Assembly (NCBI GenBank): GCA_945903655.1
Contig: CAMDOY010000050.1
Span: 1 to 14,557 of the forward strand
Source: Rhizobium sp. Q54
GTDB lineage: Bacteria; Pseudomonadota; Alphaproteobacteria; Rhizobiales; Beijerinckiaceae
Reading direction: 5' to 3'
DNA: 14,557 nt
Part shown: piece by piece, positions 14,415-14,557 of the stretch
Layout: the number at the start of each line of letters is the position of its first letter
How positions within the stretch are numbered: position 1 is the first letter of the stretch
Program-made: the position numbers and the translations under genes
Notes under the pieces: generated by a model
What the model was told of the DNA's origin: nothing
Seen by the model: the letters and a program-made list of their open reading frames with translations, nothing else
Databases searched by the model: none

Positions 14415-14557
14415 AGTGGATAACGCCTGACAGATGAGTCCATTTTTGGGATTCCCTGCGCTGCTGAACCGTGCGATTGGGTGTCATGCGCACCGGGATC
14501 AAATTCGACGTATCGCCGCCTGACCGGCTTCGGCTTGAACGGGTAGTCAGGGATCGG
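14414..14557 (+). mobile_element. IS630-family insertion sequence, left end (continues beyond window)
   Basis: The integrase frame ends abruptly at the sequence ACTAG, and a transposase start of IS630 type follows 72 bases later. IS630-family elements insert at TA and duplicate it; the TA at 14414-14415 is the likely target, making GTGGATAACG the left terminus. The exact boundary and the terminal inverted repeat cannot be checked without the right end. Confidence 0.6.
14486..14557 (+). CDS. IS630-family transposase, N-terminal fragment
   Basis: ATG 14486 opens a frame of 24 codons to the window edge, starting MRTGIKFDVSPPDRLRLE and continuing to VVRDR. From memory this is the N-terminus of IS630-family transposases common in rhizobia (MRTGI.F.VS..DR.RLE..V.DR, followed outside the window by the helix-turn-helix domain). 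No strong ribosome site precedes it. The catalytic DDE domain would lie outside, so I cannot tell whether the element is intact. Confidence 0.65.
   Translation, partial: MRTGIKFDVSPPDRLRLERVVRDR

Noticed and set aside
13584..14423. Programmed stop readthrough in the integrase
   Set aside because: Two different stop codons (TAG, TAA) with no recoding context, plus an apparent IS insertion, point to plain decay.

Overview
The window reads as a piece of a high-GC alphaproteobacterial chromosome, probably from the Rhizobiales (Hyphomicrobiales). The basis is the codon use, the branched-chain amino acid type (HAAT) transporter, and the feruloyl-CoA synthase and crotonase types. I cannot place it at genus level.

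Left part (1-8417), a catabolic region. It opens with the last 40 codons of a periplasmic binding protein, then livG, livF, livH and livM in one tight plus-strand operon. livM converges on a minus-strand feruloyl-CoA synthase-like ligase, and their stop codons overlap. The ligase is divergent from a crotonase-family hydratase, which is followed 10 bases later by a MarR regulator. A perfect 7-3-7 inverted repeat lies between ligase and hydratase and is the obvious candidate operator. Converging on marR is a minus-strand pair, an amidohydrolase (PF04909 type) followed by an HSD10-like 3-hydroxyacyl-CoA dehydrogenase, coupled by an ATGA overlap and served by its own candidate promoter. Together these suggest uptake of a phenylpropanoid-like acid, CoA activation, hydration of the side-chain double bond, oxidation to a beta-keto thioester, and cleavage. 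No thiolase is visible, so the amidohydrolase is the best candidate for the cleavage step.

Middle (8418-12645), a patchwork. A lone AT-rich glycosyltransferase-like gene (8833-9735, minus) looks horizontally acquired and is flanked by gene-poor DNA. It is followed by a complete orphan periplasmic binding protein (10271-11443) that converges on a flavin-dependent luciferase-family monooxygenase (11530-12645). A 16-bp stem lies between their 3' ends.

Right end (12646-14557), an integration junction. After about 800 bases without a convincing gene comes a 3' fragment of a tRNA-Ala(GGC) gene ending in CCA, on the minus strand (13459-13503). It lacks the tRNA 5' half and is the expected attachment-site footprint of an integrated element. 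Next to it is a tyrosine recombinase gene broken by two in-frame stops (14028 and 14130). It is then interrupted near 14414 by what I read as an IS630-family insertion, whose transposase starts at 14486 and runs off the window. By the geometry of the tRNA fragment, everything left of 13459 is older chromosome and the mobile element lies to the right. I saw no CRISPR array, rRNA or complete tRNA.
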